From NCBI GenBank assembly GCA_944323585.1, contig CALUTA010000037.1:1-11223 (forward strand): a stretch of 11,223 bases of DNA, in the 5' to 3' direction. Position 1 is the first letter of the stretch; the number at the start of each line of letters is the position of its first letter. Source of the stretch: Candidatus Gastranaerophilales bacterium (GTDB taxonomy: Bacteria; Cyanobacteriota; Vampirovibrionia; Gastranaerophilales; Gastranaerophilaceae). Of the stretch, positions 4,921 to 11,223 are shown piece by piece. The notes under the pieces were generated by a model. It had not been told where the DNA came from, did not search any database, and saw only the letters and a program-made list of their open reading frames with translations. A program made the position numbers and the translations under genes.

Positions 4921-5757
4921 ATGTTGAGCGGACCTTTTTTAGACAGAAATTGGATGGGGCAGAACCCTGATTACGATTGTTCGGATATAATAATGCTGGG
5001 TTTGCCTTTTGACGGAACCGTATCTTATAGACCCGGATCAAGATTTGCGCCGGAGCAGATAAGGCTTGCAAGCTGGGGGCTGGAAGAATATTCACCGTAT
5101 TTTGACAAAACTCTGGAAAGGGTAAATTTCCATGATGCAGGTGATCTGGAGTTTCCGCTCGGCAATACTTACAAATCCCTTGATGTTATAGAAAAAAATG
5201 TCTTTGATATTTATCGTGACGGAAAGCGGGTTTTCGGAATAGGCGGAGAACATCTGGTGACTTTACCTGAAATCAAAGCTGTGTCAAAGTTTTATAACAA
5301 TCTTGCTATTGTTCATTTTGATGCTCATACTGATTTGAGAGAAGAATACATCGGCGAAGAAATGTCGCATTCTGCCGTCATCCGCCACTGTTCAAAGATT
5401 GTGGGGCCAAAAAATATCCGTCAGATTGGCATAAGATCCGGTATGAAGGAAGAATTTGAGTTTATGAAAACTCATAACACTCTTGCTAAAACCTTTACCG
5501 ATCTTGATGCATTGAAAGATAAAAAAATCTTTGTAACCGTAGACCTTGATGTTCTTGATCCTTCCGTAATGTCCGGCACCGGAACGCCTGAAGCCGGCGG
5601 ATTGCAGTTTAATGAACTTTTGGACTGGTTTAAATATTTAAAAGATTTTGATATTATCGGCGCTGATGTTGTGGAATTAGCACCTGATTATGATGCCTCA
5701 GGTGTTTCGACAGCCGTTGCAACAAAAGTTATCCGTGAATTGTTGATGATTATGTAA
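4921..5757 (+). CDS. speB: Agmatinase (ureohydrolase family)
   Basis: A 278-residue ureohydrolase, normal length for bacterial agmatinases, which split agmatine into putrescine and urea in the arginine-decarboxylase route to polyamines. All binuclear manganese ligands are present: H111 (GIGGEH), D134, H136 and D138 (HFDAHTD), D208 and D210 (VTVDLDVLDPS). H150 (SHSAVIRH), GTGTPEAGGL at 219-228 and E252 (VVELAPDYD) complete the family pattern. The GTGTPE motif favours agmatinase over arginase, but related guanidino-hydrolases share it, so substrate is inferred. The ATG at 4921 has a strong AAAGGAG (4905-4911) nine bases upstream. It is the first gene of the rightward series, with ligA 36 bases behind. 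No spermidine synthase or arginine decarboxylase gene is in view. The promoter should lie in 4831-4900, but no box there is strong. Confidence 0.88.
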   Translation: MLSGPFLDRNWMGQNPDYDCSDIIMLGLPFDGTVSYRPGSRFAPEQIRLASWGLEEYSPYFDKTLERVNFHDAGDLEFPLGNTYKSLDVIEKNVFDIYRDGKRVFGIGGEHLVTLPEIKAVSKFYNNLAIVHFDAHTDLREEYIGEEMSHSAVIRHCSKIVGPKNIRQIGIRSGMKEEFEFMKTHNTLAKTFTDLDALKDKKIFVTVDLDVLDPSVMSGTGTPEAGGLQFNELLDWFKYLKDFDIIGADVVELAPDYDASGVSTAVATKVIRELLMIM

Positions 5758-5793
5758 ATAATACAGGCTATTATTAGGGGAGCAATAACAGCT

Positions 5794-7797
5794 ATGATAG
5801 ACAGAATTAATTTTTTGAAAGATGAAATTAATAAACATAATTACGAATATTATGTTGAGGACAATCCGACAATCAGCGATTTTGAGTATGACAAAATGTT
5901 TGCAGAACTCAAAAAACTGGAAGAGGAACATCCGGAACTTCAAACTCCTGACAGTCCGACACAAAGAGTCGGCTCAATAAGCGAAAAATTTCTGCCCTAC
6001 AAGCACAAATACAGACTCTACAGTCTTGATAATACTTATAATTACGAAGATTTGACTGTCTGGTATGAAAAAGTCTGTGCAAATTTTAACGGGAATGTGG
6101 AGCTTGTTTGTGAATTAAAAATTGACGGGCTGGCTATAGCTCTCACTTATGAAAACGGAATTTTCACAACAGGCGTGACCCGCGGTGACGGGGTTACGGG
6201 TGAAAATATTACTCCGAATTTAAAAACGGTAAAAGCTATTCCTCTAAAACTTTTCGAAGATGTCAACGTCGAGGTCAGAGGCGAAATCTATATGCCGAAA
6301 ACTTCATTTGAAAAGTTGAATGAAGAAAATATTGCACGCGGTGAAAAGGCCTTTGCAAACCCGAGAAATGCCGCGGCGGGTTCTGTCAGACAGCTTGACA
6401 GCTCAATAACCGCTAAAAGAGATTTGTCTATTTTTGTTTATAATTCAAGTTTTGAAAATATTCAAAATCCGCCTTCTACTCATTATGACAGTATGATGTA
6501 TTTAAAAAAACTCGGGTTTAAAATCAATCCGAACATAAAATTGTGTCATAATATTTCGGAAGCCATTGAATACTGCAAAGAATGGGAAACAAAACGTTTT
6601 GAGCTTGATTATGCGACCGATGGAGTTGTAATCAAGGTCAACAAACTTTCATATCAGGATGAATTAGGCTACACTGCACGTGCTCCGAAATGGGCTACAG
6701 CTTTTAAGTTCCCGCCTGAAGAAGCGACAACAGATCTTCTTGATATTGAACTTAATATCGGAAAAACGGGTGCCGTCACACCGGTTGCAATTTTGAAGGC
6801 GGTTAACCTTGCAGGAAGCACAGTTGCAAGGGCAAGCCTTCATAATTTTGATGAAATTAAAAGACTTGATACAAGAATAGGCGACAGGGTTGTGATTAAA
6901 AAAGCTGCTGAGATTATCCCGAAAGTTATAAGAGTTGAAGCAAACGAAGAACATTACAATCTTCCGCCATACGAGGTTCCTGCTATTTGTCCTGTTTGCG
7001 GCTCAAAACTTGAAACCCGTCCGGATGAAGTTAATCTATATTGCTCAAATCCTCAATGTCCGGCGCTTTTGAAGGCTAAACTTGAATTCTGGGTATCAAG
7101 CGACGCTATGGATATTGATAAAATCGGCCCCGGTATAATAGAACAGCTTTTTAATAAAGGTATGGTTAAAAATCCGATTGATTTGTACAAGCTTAAAAAA
7201 GAAGATTTCTTTAAATTGGATAATGTTAAAGAAAAATCCGCAAACAATATGTACCAGTCAATTCAGGCAAGCAAAACAAGACCTTTGAGCCGGTTTTTAA
7301 CAGCTTTGAATATAAAGCATGTCGGGAAAGAAACAGCAGAAATTATTGCAAATGAATTTAAAACTCTTGATAATCTATATCATGCCGATTCATTTGTACT
7401 AAGAGATATTCCAAATATCGGTATGAAAATAGCGATTGAAGTCAGAGAATATTTTAATAACGAAAATAATTTGAAATATCTTGATGAATTTAAGGCTCTC
7501 GGGATTAATCCGGTTCAGGAAGTTGAAAGAGTGAGCGATATTCTTAAAGGAAAAACAGTTGTTTTGACAGGAACATTAACAAATATGACAAGAGATGAAG
7601 CACAGGCTGTCATAAAATCAATGGGCGGGAAACCGTCTTCATCAGTATCTAAAAACACTTCATTTGTAATAGCCGGCGAAAATCCGGGGTCAAAATTCGA
7701 CAAAGCAAAGAATTTAGGTGTTATAATATTGACAGAAGATGAATTTCTTGAAATGATAAAAACGAATTCCTTACCTTCCGGAATCGAGGAAAAATAA
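5794..7797 (+). CDS. ligA: NAD-dependent DNA ligase LigA
   Basis: A 667-residue, full-length bacterial LigA, which seals nicks between Okazaki fragments and in repair using NAD. The domains are in standard order. The Ia NMN-binding region has Y19/Y20, D29 and D33 (YEYYVEDNPTISDFEYDKM). The adenylation domain has its nucleophile K109 in KIDG, with GVTRGDGVTGE and NPRNAAAGSVRQL after it. An OB fold follows, then a four-Cys zinc finger (C399, C402, C417, C422) and helix-hairpin-helix repeats around 430-575. A C-terminal BRCT domain runs from about 583 to 660 (LKGKTVVLTGTL, then the Gly-rich MGGKPSSSVSKNTSFVIAG). No key residue is missing. The ATG at 5794 has AGGGGAG upstream. The stop is one base from the next gene, so translation is probably coupled. 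Confidence 0.97.
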   Translation: MIDRINFLKDEINKHNYEYYVEDNPTISDFEYDKMFAELKKLEEEHPELQTPDSPTQRVGSISEKFLPYKHKYRLYSLDNTYNYEDLTVWYEKVCANFNGNVELVCELKIDGLAIALTYENGIFTTGVTRGDGVTGENITPNLKTVKAIPLKLFEDVNVEVRGEIYMPKTSFEKLNEENIARGEKAFANPRNAAAGSVRQLDSSITAKRDLSIFVYNSSFENIQNPPSTHYDSMMYLKKLGFKINPNIKLCHNISEAIEYCKEWETKRFELDYATDGVVIKVNKLSYQDELGYTARAPKWATAFKFPPEEATTDLLDIELNIGKTGAVTPVAILKAVNLAGSTVARASLHNFDEIKRLDTRIGDRVVIKKAAEIIPKVIRVEANEEHYNLPPYEVPAICPVCGSKLETRPDEVNLYCSNPQCPALLKAKLEFWVSSDAMDIDKIGPGIIEQLFNKGMVKNPIDLYKLKKEDFFKLDNVKEKSANNMYQSIQASKTRPLSRFLTALNIKHVGKETAEIIANEFKTLDNLYHADSFVLRDIPNIGMKIAIEVREYFNNENNLKYLDEFKALGINPVQEVERVSDILKGKTVVLTGTLTNMTRDEAQAVIKSMGGKPSSSVSKNTSFVIAGENPGSKFDKAKNLGVIILTEDEFLEMIKTNSLPSGIEEK

Positions 7798-7798
7798 A

Positions 7799-8233
7799 AT
7801 GAGAAAAAATGCTAAAATTATACAAATATCAGGTCTTAGGGGATTAATATTCATTGCTTTTGTCGCAGTTTGTCTTGTGGCAGGCTTTGTAGTATTCCCG
7901 GGGCTTGTTGGAATGTGTTTGTGGAATAATTTTCTGTCAGAATATTTAAATTTGCCTGAGATAAATATTTTGCAGGGAATTTTGCTCTGGTCAATTGTTG
8001 CACTTATAATATATCTTTCAGGCAGCGGCAGATCTGTTGTGCAAATGAAAAAAGCTGCACAGCTTAATGAATCCGAAATCCGTGATTTGATGGACAGGAT
8101 AAAAACACAGTCGCAGGCTTCACGAATCAATTCAATGATTTTGAAAAGTGAAAAGTATGACGAAACTAAAAAGTCTGATGTTGAAAAAAAGTCAGACTCT
8201 GCGTTAAATGAGAATAAAAAGGAGAATTTATGA
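7799..8233 (+). CDS. Small membrane protein with two predicted helices, unknown function
   Basis: A 144-residue protein I do not recognise. Two hydrophobic segments are visible, about 15-40 (rich in Val, Phe and Gly) and about 57-74, joined by a short LPEIN-containing loop. A charged region follows from 76 that should be cytoplasmic if the Lys/Arg-rich N-terminus is too. The last 28 residues are Lys/Glu/Ser-rich and likely disordered; 84-110 could form a helix or short coiled coil. The start is placed by GAGGA eight bases upstream, inside the end of ligA. The gene sits one base after ligA and shares an ATGA overlap with the SIMPL-protein gene, so the three are very likely one transcript. Being tied to an exported protein and a ligase gives no function by itself. 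Confidence 0.82.
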   Translation: MRKNAKIIQISGLRGLIFIAFVAVCLVAGFVVFPGLVGMCLWNNFLSEYLNLPEINILQGILLWSIVALIIYLSGSGRSVVQMKKAAQLNESEIRDLMDRIKTQSQASRINSMILKSEKYDETKKSDVEKKSDSALNENKKENL

Positions 8234-8994
8234 AAAGATTTTTAGTGGCAGCGGCCGCAGCCGCAGTTGTTGCAGGAATTACAATTAGTTCTGCAAATGC
8301 AGGTGTAACAGTTACTGAAACTCCGGAAAGAGGATATGTTACAATCAGTGCATCTTCAAATAAAGAATTGACACCTGATCTGGCTGAGATTTCAATTTCT
8401 GTTGTGACATCTGACAGCAAATCAATGCAGAAAGCAACTGCTGAAAATAAAGAAATTTCCGGCAAAGTTTATTCTGCTTTGAAAGAAATGATTAATCCTG
8501 AAAACGGAGATTATGTAAAGACTGCTAACTTTAGCGCAAATCCTGTTTATACATATTCTTCAAACAATAAAAGAAACCTCGATAAATATGAAGTTTCAAA
8601 TACCGTTATTGTGCATACAAAATCAATTGACAAAGCCGGCGATATGATAGATAAAGCCATCAGCCTCGGCGCAACTGACGTAAGCAACTTAAGCTTTACG
8701 CTTTCAAAATACGAAAAAGAGTGTGATGAACTTTTATCTGTTGCAACTCAGCGTGCACGTTCTCAGGCTGACAGTATTGTAAAAGCAGCAGGTTCATCAA
8801 TCACAGGTGTAAAATCAATCAGCGGAAGCTGCAGCCCGAATGCTGTTTCAAGAGTTCCTTACAGAAACATGATGCTTAGTGCCAAAGCCGCTGACTCTGC
8901 AGAGGCAGGTACAGCCTATGGTGAATCTATTCCGCTTCAGGCAGGTGCTATAAAAATCTATGCAAATGTCAATGCAAGCTTTTTTGTTAAATAA
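8230..8994 (+). CDS. Periplasmic SIMPL-domain (DUF541) protein
   Basis: A 254-residue exported protein. The signal peptide is clear: KR, an Ala/Val-rich core, and SANA cleavage after A24. The mature part fits the SIMPL/DUF541 family (the Brucella BP26/OMP28 and E. coli YggE type): an early GYVTISASSNKELTPDLAEI segment (35-54), a central YEVSNTVIVHTKSIDKAG (120-137), then LSFTLSKYE and a helical QRARSQADSIVKAAG (174-188), and a final strand AIKIYANVNASF. Family members are periplasmic or surface oligomers, in some cases linked to stress tolerance; the exact role is unknown. Two Cys, C165 and C201, could form a disulfide. The ATG overlaps the previous stop by four bases (ATGA) and has AAGGAG five bases upstream. 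No terminator is evident in the 86-base gap that follows. Confidence 0.88.
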   Translation: MKRFLVAAAAAAVVAGITISSANAGVTVTETPERGYVTISASSNKELTPDLAEISISVVTSDSKSMQKATAENKEISGKVYSALKEMINPENGDYVKTANFSANPVYTYSSNNKRNLDKYEVSNTVIVHTKSIDKAGDMIDKAISLGATDVSNLSFTLSKYEKECDELLSVATQRARSQADSIVKAAGSSITGVKSISGSCSPNAVSRVPYRNMMLSAKAADSAEAGTAYGESIPLQAGAIKIYANVNASFFVK

Positions 8995-9054
8995 AAATAG
9001 TTAAATAATGTAAATTTTATAAACTTTTTAGCAAAAAAAAATATTCAGGATTTT

Positions 9055-9060
9055 TATAAT
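9055..9060 (+). promoter_or_regulatory. Possible -10 box for the 505-residue protein gene
   Basis: A perfect TATAAT lies 20 bases before the ATG at 9081, within an AT-rich gap. No credible -35 hexamer is found 16-18 bases upstream; A-runs lie there instead. A start near 9067 would leave a very short leader with the AAGG ribosome binding site (9070-9073). It suggests this gene may have its own promoter in addition to read-through from the SIMPL gene. Confidence 0.35.
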
Positions 9061-9080
9061 AGCGGCTAAAAAGGTTAACC

Positions 9081-10598
9081 ATGAACGTATCGAAAATAAA
9101 TATTTTTAATGTAAAACGACAGGGAGTATCGCCATTCGGCGGAGATACTCCCAATGTCGTTAATAACAGGGAGCTCTGGGAACAACAGGAAGAACGTTCC
9201 GAAAAAGCAACAAAGTTTTTAAAAGGTGCAGGGATTGTGTCAGCAGCAATTCTTGCGGTTGCATACGCAGGTCGTGCCGGAGTTTTTAGAAATATCGGCA
9301 GAAAAAAGGTTGAGCCGGAAGTTGTAAAGCCTGCAGTAGAAGAAGTAAAAGAAACTATAGAAGAAATTTTTGCCAGAAAAGAACCAGTAAAACAGATTCC
9401 AGCAACATTTTCTGTTCAAAAAGTGCCTGTTGAAGGCGAGCGTTCAGAACGTTTGAAACGTACGTCTGTCAATATGGCAAAAGTTGCCGAACTTTTTGAT
9501 TTTTCAACTTACAAAAAGTGTAAAAATGATGCGGATAAAGTTGCATTCTGGCAGAATTTCAGAAGTACTGTGGAAGGTCTTTCTTATGAATATCAGTATG
9601 ATTTGATACCACAGTATATCAAATTCATCTCCGGACTTGCGCCTGAAGAATTGAATGTTTCTTTTTTGTCACACAACCTTAAACGTGATAATTTTGAAAG
9701 GTACATTATCAGCATTTCTGAATTTGCCGGACAGCATCCGGAATACACAGAGGTCTTTAAAGATGCAAAAGTAAGATTTGCAAATAATTATGTTAATTAT
9801 ACAAGACAGACGGACAACTTGGATAAAGAAGTCAGAGATATTATATTCCCTCCTGTTACGAATTCAGAGTATCAGTGTGCGCCGTATCGTGCTGCATTTT
9901 TTACAAACAGTGATAATCTTATTGCACGCAAACCTAAGGATAAACAGGTTGAAGAATTTAAAAAATATTTAGACTTTTTGAAATTTATAGGTGTTGACAG
10001 AGTTAAAAATTCAATATTATTTACGCTCGGCAAATTTGCCAAAGATGACAAGATTGATAACAATATTAAAATGGCCGGTGAGGCAATAGAGTTTGTAAAG
10101 AAAAATCCTGAATTTAATGATGTAATTGTTGATAATCTTGTCGCTTATGAACTGGATGATGATTTTGCAAAACAGCTGGTGTATAACAACTTTGGCGCCA
10201 AAAAAATGAATCATGAAAATAAAGAAATTGAAGAATATACAAACCGTTATAACAATCATGTTGATACAATAATCCAGCTCCGCAAAATGCTTACTGCAGC
10301 CGGATTGAAGTGTGACGAAAAGACAAGAATGAAAAATCGTCAGGATTGGTTTAATGTCAAAGAGCCTTCAATTAATAAATATACACTTGGTTTCCAATTC
10401 AGTCCGAAAATTTCGGATATAAGATATGCTGCGTTTGAATATGACATGAAGCAGGGTATTACAAGAGAAGAAGCTGATATGATGATAAAACATTTGACAG
10501 AGCTTAATGAAACCTCTGACGATTTTCTAACAGAAAAAATTCTCGGAATTAACCTTAATGATGCTGTTAGAATTATAAATGAATCAGTTATTTCATGA
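9081..10598 (+). CDS. Large membrane-anchored protein of unknown function
   Basis: A 505-residue protein I do not recognise. Residues 1-45 are polar with an FGG motif (19-21). One hydrophobic helix spans about 48-69 (KGAGIVSAAILAVAYAGRAG), followed by Arg/Lys, so it is probably a single-pass protein. An acidic/Lys linker with E-V-K-type repeats runs from about 75 to 105. The rest (about 125-505) is soluble, charged and mainly alpha-helical, with many short helix-like blocks and only a few Cys. I see no enzyme motif. The non-cleaved N-terminus and FGG-type start resemble a style seen in many lineage-specific Gastranaerophilales proteins (recollection, not verified). The start at 9081 has AAGG seven bases upstream. 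A long hairpin lies in codons 12-27. The end overlaps the convergent NAGPA-family gene by 11 bases. Confidence 0.8.
   Translation: MNVSKINIFNVKRQGVSPFGGDTPNVVNNRELWEQQEERSEKATKFLKGAGIVSAAILAVAYAGRAGVFRNIGRKKVEPEVVKPAVEEVKETIEEIFARKEPVKQIPATFSVQKVPVEGERSERLKRTSVNMAKVAELFDFSTYKKCKNDADKVAFWQNFRSTVEGLSYEYQYDLIPQYIKFISGLAPEELNVSFLSHNLKRDNFERYIISISEFAGQHPEYTEVFKDAKVRFANNYVNYTRQTDNLDKEVRDIIFPPVTNSEYQCAPYRAAFFTNSDNLIARKPKDKQVEEFKKYLDFLKFIGVDRVKNSILFTLGKFAKDDKIDNNIKMAGEAIEFVKKNPEFNDVIVDNLVAYELDDDFAKQLVYNNFGAKKMNHENKEIEEYTNRYNNHVDTIIQLRKMLTAAGLKCDEKTRMKNRQDWFNVKEPSINKYTLGFQFSPKISDIRYAAFEYDMKQGITREEADMMIKHLTELNETSDDFLTEKILGINLNDAVRIINESVIS
9115..9161 (+). repeat. Long hairpin inside the 5' coding region
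   Basis: AACGACA (9115-9121) pairs with TGTCGTT (9155-9161), GGGAGTATC (9122-9130) with GATACTCCC (9144-9152), and GCC (9131-9133) with GGC (9138-9140) around ATTC. There are bulges of two bases (AA) and three bases (GGA) on the 3' side. That is 19 pairs in 47 bases, entirely within codons 12-27 of the 505-residue protein. It could slow early translation, be a regulatory element, or be an in-frame palindromic insertion. Confidence 0.7.
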
Positions 10599-11223
10599 TC
10601 TGCATAAATGATTTAACACTTCTGCCCGTAGAATTTTCTTCAGTTGAAACTACTTCAATTTCATCTTTATAGTTAAAAGAAGTCGAGCTGCCTCCGTCAA
10701 AAGCCATTGCTCTTGTGAGGCCTAAATCTTTGCAGTATTTTTGAACTTCATACAAATCCATCGGATGTTTGTCTGTTATTATTAAAATATGCAATTCGTC
10801 GTCTTTAAGCCCTATGATGGTGCGTGCGGTTTTGTGAAGAACAGATGCGGACTCTCTTATAACAACACCGTCTTTTTTGACTACAAAATATTCTTCCTCA
10901 AGCCTTAACTGCGGCAGGATAAGCGGGCCGCCCTGAGCTGAAGTTTTTATGATACAGCTGAAATCGGCAGAGGTATTATGCGGCACAATAGCATATTTCA
11001 AATCTCTTGAATTTGTGCATTCCAAAATTCTGAATTCTGTTCTGTTCAAAATTTTGTCAAGATTTTTTCTTAATACCCCGTTTTTGAGTAAATTTTCATT
11101 AAAATGCGGGTCTTCGGATGTGATACTGTCTGTGACAATATATGAGGTTGATTTCCCGTTTTCCGGGTCAAAGAAGCCTGCGTTAATTGTTAAAAGTGCA
11201 TCGGATGCCTTGTGTGCTTCGCT
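10588..11223 (-). CDS. Phosphodiester glycosidase (NAGPA/DUF2233) family protein, 5' end outside window
   Basis: The frame is open from the stop at 10588 to the right edge, giving 211 residues of the C-terminal part; the true start lies beyond 11223. Near the edge it reads LLTINAGFFDPENGKSTSY, the characteristic NAGPA opening (xINAGFFD). Downstream are ARTIIGLKDDELHILIITD and the conserved AFDGGSSTSF motif. The family includes the mammalian uncovering enzyme that removes GlcNAc from phosphodiesters and many bacterial exported proteins thought to act on cell-surface sugar phosphates; the bacterial substrates are mostly unknown. Whether this one has a signal peptide cannot be seen. A TTG at 11049 is internal, because the family motif lies upstream of it. 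The gene is convergent with the 505-residue gene and overlaps it by 11 bases, with no terminator between. Confidence 0.88.
   Translation of the reverse strand, partial: SEAHKASDALLTINAGFFDPENGKSTSYIVTDSITSEDPHFNENLLKNGVLRKNLDKILNRTEFRILECTNSRDLKYAIVPHNTSADFSCIIKTSAQGGPLILPQLRLEEEYFVVKKDGVVIRESASVLHKTARTIIGLKDDELHILIITDKHPMDLYEVQKYCKDLGLTRAMAFDGGSSTSFNYKDEIEVVSTEENSTGRSVKSFMQIMK

Noticed and set aside
4236..4927. Plus-strand open frames of 83 and 67 codons before speB
   Set aside because: They run through palindromes and the GTCATT repeat, and the second overlaps the speB start. No ribosome binding site or recognisable product.
11047..11049. TTG as the start of the NAGPA-family protein
   Set aside because: The same frame stays open to the window edge and encodes the INAGFFD family motif upstream, so this codon is internal and the gene is cut by the window.

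Overview
The window reads as an ordinary bacterial chromosome segment of low G+C (an impression, not a count) with dense genes and the standard genetic code. My best guess is a gut member of the Gastranaerophilales / 'Candidatus Melainabacteria' (non-photosynthetic Cyanobacteriota). This is an inference from AT-rich codon use, a single XerD-type recombinase, Gram-negative-style exported proteins and the style of the 505-residue protein starting at 9081. It rests on recollection of such proteomes, not on a marker gene, and another low-GC Gram-negative lineage is possible.

Layout. The left half is transcribed leftward. Reading from right to left it holds a small exported protein (3455-4018), a soluble hybrid sensor kinase (1949-3355), a XerD-type tyrosine recombinase (999-1865) and a divergent BioD-like protein (261-980). 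Left of bioD is a gene-free stretch with two short dispersed repeats and a leftward promoter plus ribosome binding site whose gene lies off the window. The right half is transcribed rightward: speB agmatinase (4921-5757), ligA NAD-dependent DNA ligase (5794-7797), a two-helix membrane protein (7799-8233), a periplasmic SIMPL-domain protein (8230-8994) and, after an 86-base gap with its own -10 box, a large unknown membrane-anchored protein (9081-10598). A convergent gene for a phosphodiester-glycosidase (NAGPA) family protein runs in from the right edge (10588 to beyond 11223).

The two halves diverge from a roughly 900-base intergenic region (4019-4920) with no convincing gene. It is packed with inverted repeats: three related small hairpins with compensatory base changes, two copies of a short GTCATT-type dispersed repeat, a 13-bp perfect hairpin with a four-base loop, and two or three larger nested palindromes.

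How the genes work together. ligA, the membrane protein and the SIMPL protein are almost certainly co-transcribed (1-base gap, then an ATGA stop/start overlap), probably with speB upstream. xerD and bioD are 18 bases apart and probably co-transcribed. No single pathway links the window: the genes serve polyamine metabolism, DNA replication and repair, chromosome-dimer resolution, possibly biotin synthesis, signalling and the cell envelope. I see no defence system, prophage, CRISPR array, transposase, tRNA or rRNA. The points most worth a second look are the palindrome-rich intergenic region, a long hairpin inside the first codons of the 505-residue gene, and the altered active-site residues in the BioD-like protein.
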